Shown here piece after piece: positions 1 through 9,588 of a DNA stretch of 20,961 nt. Made by a program: the position numbers and the translations under genes. The notes below the pieces were generated by a model, which saw only the letters and a program-made list of their open reading frames with translations, made no database searches and was not told the DNA's origin. The stretch covers positions 1 to 20,961 of the forward strand of contig LRSR01001910.1 of NCBI GenBank assembly GCA_001579985.1, given 5' to 3'. The first letter of the stretch is position 1, and each line of letters starts with the position of its first letter. The stretch is from Hypsibius dujardini. Its lineage: Eukaryota; Tardigrada; Eutardigrada; Parachela; Hypsibiidae.

Positions 1-48
1 ACGTAACGTTACAAAGGCCAACACTTACGATTACAATCAACGACAAAC

Positions 49-424
49 TTTCGGGTAGCAAAATCAACGACGCTTATCAACGCAGAATACAAAGTCAAAG
101 AGAAGATATAAATCAGCCAACCATCTGCCTTCGACACGAAATTTGTATATAAAGTTAACGACAAGGTTGGAGTACACTGGAGGGTCCGGGGAATGGGCGA
201 AAGGGGCGGGACAGGGTGTGGTTTTCAAACAATCCAACAATCAACCACCTGACCACCCCTTGCTCCGCCCTTTTTGCCCATACCCCGGACCCTCCAGTAT
301 ACTCCAACCTTGTCGTTGACTTATGTACAAATTTCGTGTCGAAGGCAGATGGTTGGCTGATTTAAATCTCTCTTTGACTTTTGTATTCTGCGTTGATGAG
401 CGTCGTTGATTTTGCTACCCGAAA
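49..424. repeat. Foldback (inverted-repeat) MITE-like element
   Basis: The two ends are reverse complements starting with TTTCGGGTAGCAAAATCAAC. The left arm (49 to about 222) and right arm (about 264 to 424) match almost base for base, with only scattered changes and 1-2 base indels, separated by a spacer of roughly 35-40 bases. Such a structure folds into one long hairpin and is typical of non-autonomous foldback/MITE elements. I see no coding frame in it. A target-site duplication is not obvious: the left flank is GACAAAC and the right flank is TCATCCG. It lies just beyond the 3' end of the GTPase pseudogene. Confidence 0.85.
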
Positions 425-582
425 TCATCCGTTATGAAATCGTTCCGATCCACAACATTTCTCAAGTAGATCGAATCGAAGGGGGAAAGTTCTGTTTTTG
501 ATCCCTTACGAGCCAGGAGCAACCACGTAGGGAGAATGATTTGGTTGCTGCTAAGTGGTCGTCGACTCTTCCGTTCATTTGT

Positions 583-1785
583 TCACATCATTTTGTGCTT
601 CGTCTTTGTATCCAGATATTTCCGGATGGCCGGCCCGTTGATTTCGAGGTTGATCAGTTTGTCCACGGCCTCCTCGATTGTCTGTGGTAAAAACACCCTT
701 TTATTGTCATTATGATTGTGCTTCCTGAATCCGTCCGTCTGCAGTCGGTACTGGGCCAGCAAAGTCTCCAAGGTTGCTTTGTTCCGCGTTCTGTCGAGCG
801 ATGACGACTTGCGCTCATTCGCAATGAGGTAGCCAAAGTAGTTCTCGTACGCGTCATTGAAGGCCGTGAGGGCGTTGTTGAACAAGAAACAAGCGAACAT
901 GGCCACGCAGTTGGTGATCTCAGTGCTCTCCTCACGCAGGCCTGCAATCGTGTCTTCTAGGAATTCAAGGTGGAACTCCATCGCATTCTCAGCTTCTCTC
1001 TTCAATGTCAGAAGAGAAGGGTCAGGCTCGTATTTGACCTGGATCAAGCGTCGTTCCGTCACCGTTATGACACGCAAGTGCACTTGGTAGCTGTGGCCGC
1101 ATTGCATACAATTTTCCGATCCCGTGCTCCTGACGGTACGGGAAAAAACCTCACCATTCTCGTTAGGGTTAAAGTCGGGATGGTGATCTAGACCTGCGGC
1201 TGGCTTCCAACGACCGGCCTCTTCCCTAGTATAAATACTGAATGCATTGCAGTCCAGTAATCCATTGTCCCCTATGATGTTATGGTCTGTGTTTGTCAAA
1301 AAGCACGGATAGTGGCACGGTTTTTTATTTTGGGTTATTCGGGCGTCGTTCACCGTAATTCTTTCACATCACCACATATCCCCGCATACGACCATCGGGG
1401 CGTCCAGCAGCTTTGACTGGGTCCTCGTTCCGTTTCGGGTCCTCGCGCGTCTCTGATCCCGGGTGTGTCAATCAACTCGATGATGATATCGCCGACCGGG
1501 AAGACGTAACATTGCGGAAACTGCGTCCCCGCACCGGTACCATCTGCTTCGTATTGATCAGATTTACCGACTGTGACCTTATTCGAATTGTAATCGTCGT
1601 CTTGCATCGTGAAGTGTGAGGGGATCAGATGGTTCCTTTGCTTCTGCCTCTGCCAGCGATTTGCGGCACCAATGGTTGGCAAAAGCATTGATGAAGGTCG
1701 ATTTTCCCACACCAGATTCCCCAAGGAGCAATATGGTCGTCACCTTGTTATCGTTAGCGACCTTAGCTTTCTTGTTAGAACTCAT
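583..1785 (-). pseudogene. Broken paralog of the P-loop GTPase gene downstream
   Basis: Reading on the minus strand from ATG at 1785, the frame gives a short Lys-rich lead, then the Walker A motif GESGVGKST and FINAFAN, closely matching the intact gene at 2979-8879. About 5 nt are missing near 1620-1635 relative to the intact copy, which shifts the frame. The next frame (to about 1350) continues with SHFTMQDDD and the G3 motif DTPG, then decays. Roughly 200 residues covering the G4 region and its surroundings are missing. The third frame (to the stop at 583) resumes with a Cys/His-rich stretch (CHYPCFL, DC, CMQCGHSYQVHL) and the conserved C-terminal helical tail (CVAMFACFLFNNALTAFND, NLEINGPAIR). 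The intact neighbour has no equivalent of the Cys/His segment, so this copy preserves an ancestral or alternative architecture. No N-terminal exons are visible upstream. I am sure it is homologous and fairly sure it is broken; a multi-exon rescue cannot be excluded without RNA data. Confidence 0.8.
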
Positions 1786-2252
1786 ATTCTTGCTTTTGTG
1801 AGGAAAATGTGAAATACAATACGACAAAAAACGACATTCGAAATCTTGGGTAATGAGAATATGTACCCTCCAACAGTAGAATACAACGTACCAGTACCTT
1901 ATAAATGGGAGCTCTGTTCCAAGGGCCTTTTTTAAGCAGGGAAATTTAACAAATTTTAAAGACATACTTCCGACTTTACGGCATGCATATATATAGCGGT
2001 TATGTGCATGAATTATTGAGCGGCTTCGATTTTTTTTTATTCTATCACGACAAAAGTGTTTAAATCGTCATATTAACCAGCAGATTAAGCGTTTATTAGC
2101 ACTGATGGATGCAAATAGTTATGACGCCGGCGGCATTGGTACCAATGGCTGCCAACCACAATAGCAGACAATGTTCGGTGGTCGCTGGTCACCAGTTACG
2201 TGGTCGCCAGGTGAACCGTTAGTCGCGCTGATTATGGGATCAAATAAAGCTA
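1786..2252. other. Intergenic, no recognised feature
   Basis: AT-rich sequence upstream of the GTPase pseudogene. There is no convincing exon, no counterpart of the N-terminal exons of the intact GTPase, and no clear inverted repeat. Confidence 0.5.
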
Positions 2253-2399
2253 TCACTGTTTGTAATATGCTGTAAGGTCGGGAGTGCTAAATGGGAGACC
2301 GTCTTGTTTCGCGAATTTTTCCTGGGACAAGCCGAAACGCCGATACCGATCAATAATTTGTACTCTTTCCTTTAAAGTGAAGTGATTATACTTCACCAT
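2253..2399 (-). pseudogene. HTH fragment resembling a pogo/CENP-B-type transposase N-terminus
   Basis: From ATG at 2399 a 48-residue frame reads MVKYNHFTLKERVQIIDRYR, then FGLSQEKFAKQDGLPFST. The pattern of a basic start, 'T-x-K-E-R-V-x-I-I', then 'G-L-S-Q-x-x-F-A-K-x-x-G-(5)-S-T' matches the first helix-turn-helix of pogo/Tigger/CENP-B-like or other HTH transposases. It then runs out at a stop with no DDE domain in the flanking DNA. It is most likely a scrap of a dead DNA transposon. It could instead be an exon of a DNA-binding protein. Confidence 0.4.
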
Positions 2400-2978
2400 T
2401 TTATAAAGGCATAAATCAATAAATCCATGGCACGGTCTTGATAGACGTTGCCAGTCGCACCAGATCAAACAATCTTGTAGTCTCGTGTTCGTACATTTGA
2501 AACAATCAAGGCTGGGCTGATTTTGATGAGTGTTCCGTTAAACCGAACTCGGTTCCACCAAAATCTGCAGCAGTCTACAGTAGTTTGCGGGTAGCGGGGC
2601 TCATTGGTTTGCAGTACAGTCATAACAGACTTAGAACCACTACGTAGAGTATCGCTCTACATTACCAACGCGCACGTATGTGTATGAGCCACAGTTGACT
2701 TTTAATCTTGAGATGAAGGCGAAAGGTGAGGTCTATAATTGATTTTAATAAAGGTATGGTTTTCATGTGGTTAGGTTAGGTTGGGGGAAAGGTGGGCACA
2801 AACTAATTTTTAGGGTGTGGTGAGAACTAGGGTTTCCTCACCCATTTTAAAAATGATCTAAAATCAGGGTCTTGCCAAATTTCTATATACAAATGTTGAT
2901 GGACATGATGAACACGTAAGGAAGGAAGTATGCCGACCGTGCTCGAAACTAGACTTAACTACAGAATATGAATCGTTT
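2400..2978. other. Intergenic, 3' side of the GTPase gene
   Basis: No coding frame or clear repeat is visible. It contains a short GGTTAGGTTAGGTT run near 2770, only about three units and not telomeric in scale. I found no canonical AATAAA for the minus-strand GTPase gene. Confidence 0.4.
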
Positions 2979-5900
2979 TTAAAACAGATCCAAGAACCAC
3001 TTTGACTTTCTCAGGGGCACGGGCGCACGCACTTCTTTAACCATGTTTTCCTTTTGCTTCTTCAGTACATCCATATGGCTTCGGATCGCCGGCCCGTTTA
3101 TCTCCAGATTCAACAACTTATCCACCGCGTCCTCGATATCCCTCGGCGAAATCACCTTGTTCTTGTCGTTCTTCTTGTAGAGCTTAAAAAACTCCTCTTT
3201 TTGCACCTTGTACTGGTCCAACGTAGCCTTCAAGTTTGCCTCGTTCTGCGTTCTCTCGGCCGACGAAGATTTACATTCAGTCGCAATGAGGTAGCCCAGG
3301 TAATCTTCGTACATGTCGTTGAAGGCCGTTATGGCGTTGTTGAAGAGAAAACACGCGAACATGGCAACGCACTTGTTGATCTCAATGCTCTCTTGGCGAA
3401 GACCTGCAACTTTAGCTTCAAGGCTTCGTACATGGAGCTCCTTGGTATTCTTCGCTTCTTCCATCGACGTGATACGCGAAGATGAAGCCTCATTTTTCAC
3501 CTGGAACAAACCTTGATCGGTATACAGTTCTCTCTTTAGGGCTTCGATATCGTCCTGGAATTCGCGAATCTTGTCACGAAGAGCCTCGCACAGCACAACG
3601 TTGTGAGCGATATTTTGGGCTATATCCGCCAAAGGCTGGGTGAGCAGCTGAATCAACGTCCTGGCCTTATTGATAGATATGGTATCCGCAACTGGATGCG
3701 GTGGCAACTCATTGATGTACATCATCATCCGCTCGCACTCGGAGACGCTACGCGTCCAGCTCGCGGCGAATTCACCGGCGTCTTGATCGGTGAAGCGAAC
3801 ATTGTTCGGCGGTGACTTGGCCATGAGAAATCGAAAGGCTTCGTTGTCCAAGCAGAAGGTATTTTTCTGCGTGAAGGGAATTTCGACATCTTCGGAATTG
3901 ATTTGGTCCAGCATTGTACGCAGAGCGGGCCCTGTATCTCCCGGCTTGTAAAACGTACCGCGTGAATTGGTGAATAGAAACAAAATGCTCCTACTAGCAC
4001 TCTTATTCAAATTTGCCAACAGTTCCAAAATACAACTGATTTTCGCATTATTCGGTTTCAATAAAATGCAGATCGCATTAATCTCTTCATAGTTTCTCAG
4101 AAAGTCCAGTAGATTTCGCATATTTTTTCCGTCACGTTGGGGTCCTTCCCCGATCCCGGGTGTGTCAATCATATTGATGATAGTATCGCCGACCGCGAAG
4201 ACGTAGCACTGCGGAAACTGCGTCCCCACACCGGTGCCGTCCGCCTCGTAACGATCGAATTTACCTACAGTGATCTTTTTCGCATTATGATCATCGTCGT
4301 ACATCGTGAAGTGCGACGGGATCAAATAAAACAGCTCCTTTGATTCTGCCTCGGCGAGGTTTTCGTGGCACAAATAGTTGGCGAAGGCATTGATGAAGGT
4401 GGACTTCCCTACACCGGATTCTCCAAGGAGCAGGATAGTCGTGACCTTACTGCCGTCGGTAATTGCAGCTTTGCCATTCCACGACAGCTTCTGACGCTCA
4501 ACGGAGGAGGCTGAAACTACGCAGAGGCTATTAAAAGTGTATTGACACGACTGCCCGAACGGGAAGATGTTTGATGAACTCTCAGAATTATTCAGACTTG
4601 CAGTCGAAAGTACAGGTTTTTGAAACTAATTCAGTTCCGCCGCTTAACTGACTGCTGTGCACTATTGGCGAGTTTCGAAACAGGCCAATTTTACCGCAGA
4701 GTCAGCCTATAGCGACCGGTCCACTTCATAGTACGTTTTTACCGATAAATTACAGCTACTCTACCGATATCTGCACAAATTAGAGAGGTTGAAGCAACGT
4801 GCGTAAAGGCGCTGTTATAGTTTGGATTTGTGCGTGAGATTACAAGATCTTGACGAAATAGTGATGCGTACAACGTGAGATACAACGCAAATCACTTTTC
4901 ATGTGTAATCCTCTGCACGTCTCACATGAGGTACAACGCGAGAGAGCTATACGCACGCAGGCATGACGTCACGCACGCTTCTCATGAGACGAAAGATCCA
5001 AACTATTAACAGCCCTTAAGAGTAGCATAAGAATAAGCGTAAGGAAATTGACCAATTGAAATCGTTCGCGGGCGTGACCAAACTTATACACCTTTTATGC
5101 CGCATGGTTTACCCTCGTCGTAAGGAGCAGTGGTCCTTACGCGGCGACGTAAGCACGGCGTAAGGACAATTCAGTTAACCCTGATCAATTTACTGGAATT
5201 CGAAGCAACAGTAGCAACTAGCCACCTGGGTTGTAGAAAACGATGAACTCGACTGTAACAGAAAATTTAGAAGCCGATTGATTGAAAAAAATCGAATGAT
5301 TGAATTGGAGAAATATTCGGTGTTTTACGAGTTGGTATTTTCCGAAATGACGAGGAAACTAAGGATAGCATTGCTTACGGTTACTTTACGTTAACGCTAC
5401 TCCGCCTGCTTCAACCTGTCTTCCGTAGAGCAAGCGTATACTTTCCTTACGTTACTCTAACGCCGAAATGCTTAAACCTCTCTATTATTCCTCCCACAGT
5501 TAATGTGCAGAACATTCAACATACCTTTGGTCACAGGCACAGGTTCAGGTTCGTCGCGTGCAAGTATGACAGGAGGGAGTATGTTAATCTTGCTGGACAG
5601 TTCGGTCATGGTGCGAGTGATCTTAATTTGTGATACCGTCAGCGACGAAGTGCCCTTGAATGCCGATAAGTTTAATCGTTTCAGATGCAGCTCCTTCGGG
5701 ATAAATTTCTCTCCCGTGAATTGCGTCACGGTCGCGGCCTCGTCCAGCGCCTTCCGCAACTTCTCCTTCTCATCGATGGTCGACACTGCGCCATGGTTTG
5801 CCGTGCTCGAGTCCGATGAGGTCTTGGAGCTCGTGCTGCCGCTATAATTGCTGGATGCTTTCAGAGCTTGGTCATTGCTATTGCTGTGTTGATTACTGTA

Positions 5901-8879
5901 CTTGACATCTCCTCCGGTGGTGAACACGAGGAATAAAGTATACGCTGCATCCACACCAAAGTTGTGTTTGCTGTTCTGGGTTAGCTGATGTCTGGAATCC
6001 AGCGCCTGAGCGGTCGTCACTGCGGCACGCGTGTCGGCAGTTTGGGACTCACTGTTGGCCGAGTCGAAACCCGCGTCAAAGACCTGCTTCACTTTGTCCT
6101 TGGTTTTCTCGTCGCATTTTGAATAAGCTTGGTTGAGCAAGTCCGTGACCTACGGAGGAAGGAAGGAATTGGTTAGCGCAGTGTCCCGAAAAAGATATTG
6201 CCAAAGGTTGCCCTATCTCGTCAAAATGTTTCTTTTCAATGGTGACATTTGCAGGCAAAATACCAATTGGGTCTACCTGAAAATGCATTCCCTCAGCTTG
6301 GCAACTTGATTAGGCATGATAGTCACTCATTAACTAAACTTTTTATACTACAAATTTTATTGTTGGTCTCACTGCGACTACTTTTCAACCAATTTTCGTG
6401 GAACGATCCTCCATTTACCTACCTTATCGGGACGAGCATTCTCGTCGTGCCAGAACACAGAGTCCCACATTTCCTTGGAGGTAAAACTGTCCGACGACAG
6501 CTTCTGCATGCCCAACATCTTTTCCAGTTGATTGGCCAGCGAGAGCTCCTGATCGGGGCTCACATCGAAGCCCTCATCGAACGTCTCAGCGGCCACAACG
6601 TTGCTGGCCGTTTCCATCAACAAATGCTTTGCGTCATCCGCCTTGAGAAAGACCGCATCTTTGTTGGGGAACCGCTGCAGCAGCTCGGCGCACATTCGCG
6701 TGCTTTTCAACGTCTCAGCTTGGATGGCAAACTTGTGGGCCTTGCTGTTCTGTGTATCGAGGCTGTAGTAGACGACAAAGTTCATCGCAAATGACACAGG
6801 GTCCGCGGCGATTTGTTGGCACACCTTCTGGGCGGTGTCCTCCTTGAGGCAGATGAGTTTGAAGATGAACGTGCGACCCTGCGAAGCGTACGATGTCCAC
6901 GTACCTATCAATAGCAAAAGCTGAAATTAGTTATGCTGTACTTAAGATTATGGATCCTAAGTTTTGTCTTTAGTCTAGTTTGAGTATGATTTAATTGACC
7001 AAATTTTAGTTTTCTTAGCTTGTTCCAGTTTAGGTCTAGGAACAAAACATTTTAGTTTAGGTATTTTAATCAACGAATAGCACGAAAGTTGTAAATAAAT
7101 TTGTTATTAAACGTTTTCGTTTATTTTAAATAATGGACATGTTGGTAAGATTTCTTAGTTTTTCCCATTTAAAATTTTTAATTAGTAAAAATTTTAGTTT
7201 AAGCTTTATAATTAAGGTAAGTAAAAAAAATTCAAGTCAAGAAATTTGTTAGTAAATGTTTTAGTTTAGTTTGAACTAAACTAATATGTTAGTATGAACT
7301 AGTAGACGATTACAGTTTTCTTAGTTTTTCCCAGATAATGTTTATGTAACTAAGATTTTTTTAAGGTTTTATCGTCAACTAAAAACACCTAAGCAAAGAA
7401 ATTTGTTAATAATATGTTTAGTTTAGTTTTTAGCTGCCTGAGTTTTTACTCAGGCAGGAATGGAGATTTTCCTTCCCGATCGACTTGAGTTTTTTTTCGC
7501 AAATATTTTTCTATTAATCGTGATTTATCATCGGGTTTTCCGCGTGACATTCACATCACCGGTTTCAGAAAAGAATAAGAAAGAAAAAGACTTCCCCAGC
7601 GAGTTTGTATTGTGAACGTGTGCTTGATTGATTGAAAGCTCAATATTTTCCTTGATTTTCGCTATAAGAAATGTCGATTTTGAAACTTGCATTTAAAACA
7701 CATGTTTTAACACTTTCCCACACCAAATTCAATTTGGAGTCGATCCACATCAGCCAAATATTTTGTTTAGCTGTCAAGGGGCGGAGCTGTAGGCCAGCTC
7801 TGGAAAGCTACGCTCGAATTTCTTGTCCTTTTTGAGAAATACACACAACTTCGCCCCTCTAACACCTGAAAGATATTGAGCTGATGCCGATCGACTCCAA
7901 TTTGAATTTGGCATGGGAAAATATAGAAATACATGTTTTGAGAGTATTTTTAAAAATCGAAATTGTTTACAACGAAAATAAAGGAAAATAGTGAACGTTC
8001 AACCAATCAAGCACCTGCTCACAGCACGACCCCGCTGGGAAGTCTTTTTCTTCTGAAACCGGTAATGTGATTTCCACTCGGAGACCCCAATGATAAATCA
8101 CAATAAATAGGCAGCCATTTGTAAAAAAATTTACCCCGATTGGGGGGGGGGGGGAGAATCTCCATTACTGCCCTAGTTAGTATGAATTAGTCGACGATTT
8201 TAGTTTTCCGAGTTTCTCCAAGCTAATGCTTAAATTACTAAACATTTTGAAACTTGTTACTAAAAGTTTCAACATAGTGTTAGTTTAGCTCTTAAAACAT
8301 ACCGACAGCTCGATACTGGGTTGGATCGACATGGGCCTCGATCCGTATCTCCTCGATCGGAAGCAGACGGACGATGATTTCATCCATAGGGATCTGTCTC
8401 TTATAATGAGTGAACAGGCCGTTTTTAATGGTCGTTTCCAGCTCGTCGTTCCACATCACCACAGAGAAGAGGACGTCGTAATTCCCGGTGTCATTGTTGA
8501 GGACGTATCGGGCCGATCCCTGGTCCAAGATTAAAGCCGGTTGATAGTAAAATTGGAACTTTGGCTCGAACTGCTCCAGGTGCGTGATGGGCCGTGGCGG
8601 ACCTGCAATTTCCGGCTGGGCCGTGACCGAATCTTTGGCGTAGACCTTGATCCGGAAGTCGTGGTATATCACTTCCAGGCAAACCCTGTTGGACACGCCA
8701 ATACGTGCCCAGCCTAAAAGAAATTCAGTTGCCATATACAAAAAGTAAGACTTTTACATCAGCGTTTAAATAAAACCTATAAAAAACGGCGTGAAATGGC
8801 TAAATCAACTTTGGCATTAGCATAAACGATCTTTACAAGACATACCTGTTTTTTCCATCTTATTGGCATCTTGTGCCAT
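2979..8879 (-). CDS. Five-exon P-loop GTPase with a novel N-terminal half
   Basis: Minus-strand join: exon 1 8879-8846, exon 2 8713-8303, exon 3 6904-6423, exon 4 6149-5525, exon 5 4510-2979. The total is 3084 nt, giving 1027 residues. The ATG has a strong context (AAGATGG) and opens MAQDANKMEKT. Donors are GTATGT, GTATGT, GTAGGT and GTATGT; acceptors include TTTCTTTTAG and GTAGTTTCAG. Phases agree at all four junctions (1, 1, 0, 1). Residues 1-517 match no family I recognise; they include a Ser/Asn-rich low-complexity stretch at about 390-430 and the motif FTGEKFIPKELHL near 460. Residues 518-1027 carry Walker A GESGVGKST (547-555), a switch-like GTGVGTQ near 610, and G3 DTPG (633-636). TNSRG stands near 698 where a canonical NKxD/TKxD would be expected. 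A helical/coiled-coil tail (about 800-985) ends in NLEINGPAIR and a basic terminus. It resembles AIG1/GIMAP-like septin-superfamily GTPases with atypical G4. Likely cytosolic: no signal peptide or TM segment. A decayed paralog lies just downstream. Confidence 0.8.
4782..5483. mobile_element. TIR element, copy 1 (Harbinger-like MITE), inside intron 4 of the GTPase gene
   Basis: The left end AGAGAGGTTGAAGCA and the right end (read inverted) AGAGAGGTTTAAGCA form terminal inverted repeats, each flanked by ATT, a 3-bp target duplication. The interior matches the reverse complement of the element at 9589-10191, apart from a missing stretch of about 115 bp that carries a short frame in the other copy, and the 210-bp nested insertion at 4807-5016. 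GTAA/CTTAC-rich subterminal repeats occur at both ends. It sits wholly between exon 4 (ends 5525) and exon 5 (starts 4510), so splicing would remove it. Confidence 0.8.
4807..5016. mobile_element. Nested 210-bp MITE with TAA target duplication
   Basis: The insertion interrupts the TIR region of the surrounding element. Its ends are AGGCGCTGTTATAGTTTGGA on the left and, read inverted, AGGGCTGTTAATAGTTTGGA on the right. TAA lies on both sides (4804-4806 and 5017-5019), and removing the insert plus one TAA restores the GCGTAAGAGTAGC sequence seen in the other copy of the host element. A 3-bp TWA duplication and GGGCTGTT-type ends are typical of PIF/Harbinger MITEs. No coding capacity. Confidence 0.8.
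6905..8302. repeat. Intron 2 of the GTPase gene: degenerate AT-rich tandem array
   Basis: This 1398-bp intron contains diverged repeats of roughly 140-165 bp. Each is recognisable by a TTTTCTTAGTTTTTCCCA-like box (near 7012, 7152, 7315 and 8202), followed by TAGTTTAGTTT stretches. The spacing between the last two boxes becomes comparable to the others once the foldback at about 7452-8174 is removed. It is a decayed tandem array with a later insertion. Confidence 0.6.
7452..8174. repeat. Large foldback element inside intron 2
   Basis: The left arm runs from AGGCAGGAATGGAGATT and the right arm ends in AATCTCCATTACTGCCCT, its imperfect reverse complement. Several internal blocks also pair, for example GACTTCCCCAGCG with CGCTGGGAAGTC, and GGAGTCGATCCACATCAG with CTGATGCCGATCGACTCC. 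The centre is near 7810 and a 13-base G run (8142-8154) lies near the right end. Just outside the left end is a small hairpin (CTGCCTGAG, loop, CTCAGGCAG). No protein-coding frame was seen. The exact target duplication is unclear. Confidence 0.75.
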
Positions 8880-9513
8880 CTTATCAGATTGGCTGGGAAT
8901 GACGTGTGGCCCACTTGAAAATGGACGGAAAAGTGGTCGTTTAACTGAAAGACAAGACTCATGCGACCGCGACCCCTTTGGTGGCGAACGCAAAAGTGAT
9001 ACCTCCACGCGTGTGTTATCAGGCACATGTGGCCAAATAGGAAAGGGCGCCGCCTTATCCCTTTCCGATGAAGATGTCTCATACACACAGTCTGGCCTTA
9101 AGGGTCGAAGTTTGAGCCGCAAAAGCAAATATTGAGACAGGTAGAATATACACTTATGAGTATATGCAGATGCACCGTGACCTGACACGGGTGAGGTTTC
9201 GCGTTGCGAACTGTATTTGGCCGACATGAATACGGGTTAGTTCTGAAAACAACCCCAGCCCCATCCACGGACTGCAGCAAACAAGAAAATACACCACGCT
9301 TGGGATAAATACCAGGGTACGTTGCAGTGCCGGCATCAAGTTCCGGCTACATCAGGAGCGACAAATAACCCTCTTAATTTAGGGGTACTGAAAAATCGTT
9401 AGCAAGGCAGGCTCTGCAAATGCGCCAAGAAATTAGAGGATAACAATTATTAGCTGCAGTTTAGCTACAGTGGCGGTATATCTGCCGAAATTCAAGATCC
9501 ATTCTGGCTTTGA
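8880..9513. other. Upstream region of the GTPase gene, no other gene seen
   Basis: A minus-strand frame stays open for about 116 codons upstream of the chosen ATG (8879), with an earlier ATG at 9227. Its composition looks non-coding and the start at 8879 has the better context. I see no clear TATA box or repeat. Confidence 0.4.
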
Positions 9514-9582
9514 TTCTCCGACGACGACCGTCGTGGTCCAATGATGCTCTGGGCGGCTTTCACGGACGGTGCCAGCTACACA
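9514..9582 (+). mobile_element. Possible Tc1/mariner transposase scrap
   Basis: The plus-strand reading gives F-S-D-D-D-R-R-G, then PMMLWAAFTDGAS-Y-T. This resembles the 'GGxVMVWGxFxxxG' core of Tc1/mariner-like DDE transposases just after the second catalytic region. Upstream in the same frame there is a stop, and downstream the frame is cut four bases before the MITE at 9589. Only 23 residues are readable, so this is tentative. Confidence 0.3.
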
Positions 9583-9588
9583 GGCATT

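Noticed and set aside
2766-2785. GGTTAGGTTAGGTT as telomeric repeat
   Set aside because: Only about three short units, surrounded by ordinary sequence.
8817-9227. A longer N-terminus for the GTPase, starting at ATG 9227
   Set aside because: The upstream frame is open, but its composition looks like non-coding DNA. The ATG at 8879 has the ideal AAGATGG context, so the shorter start is preferred.
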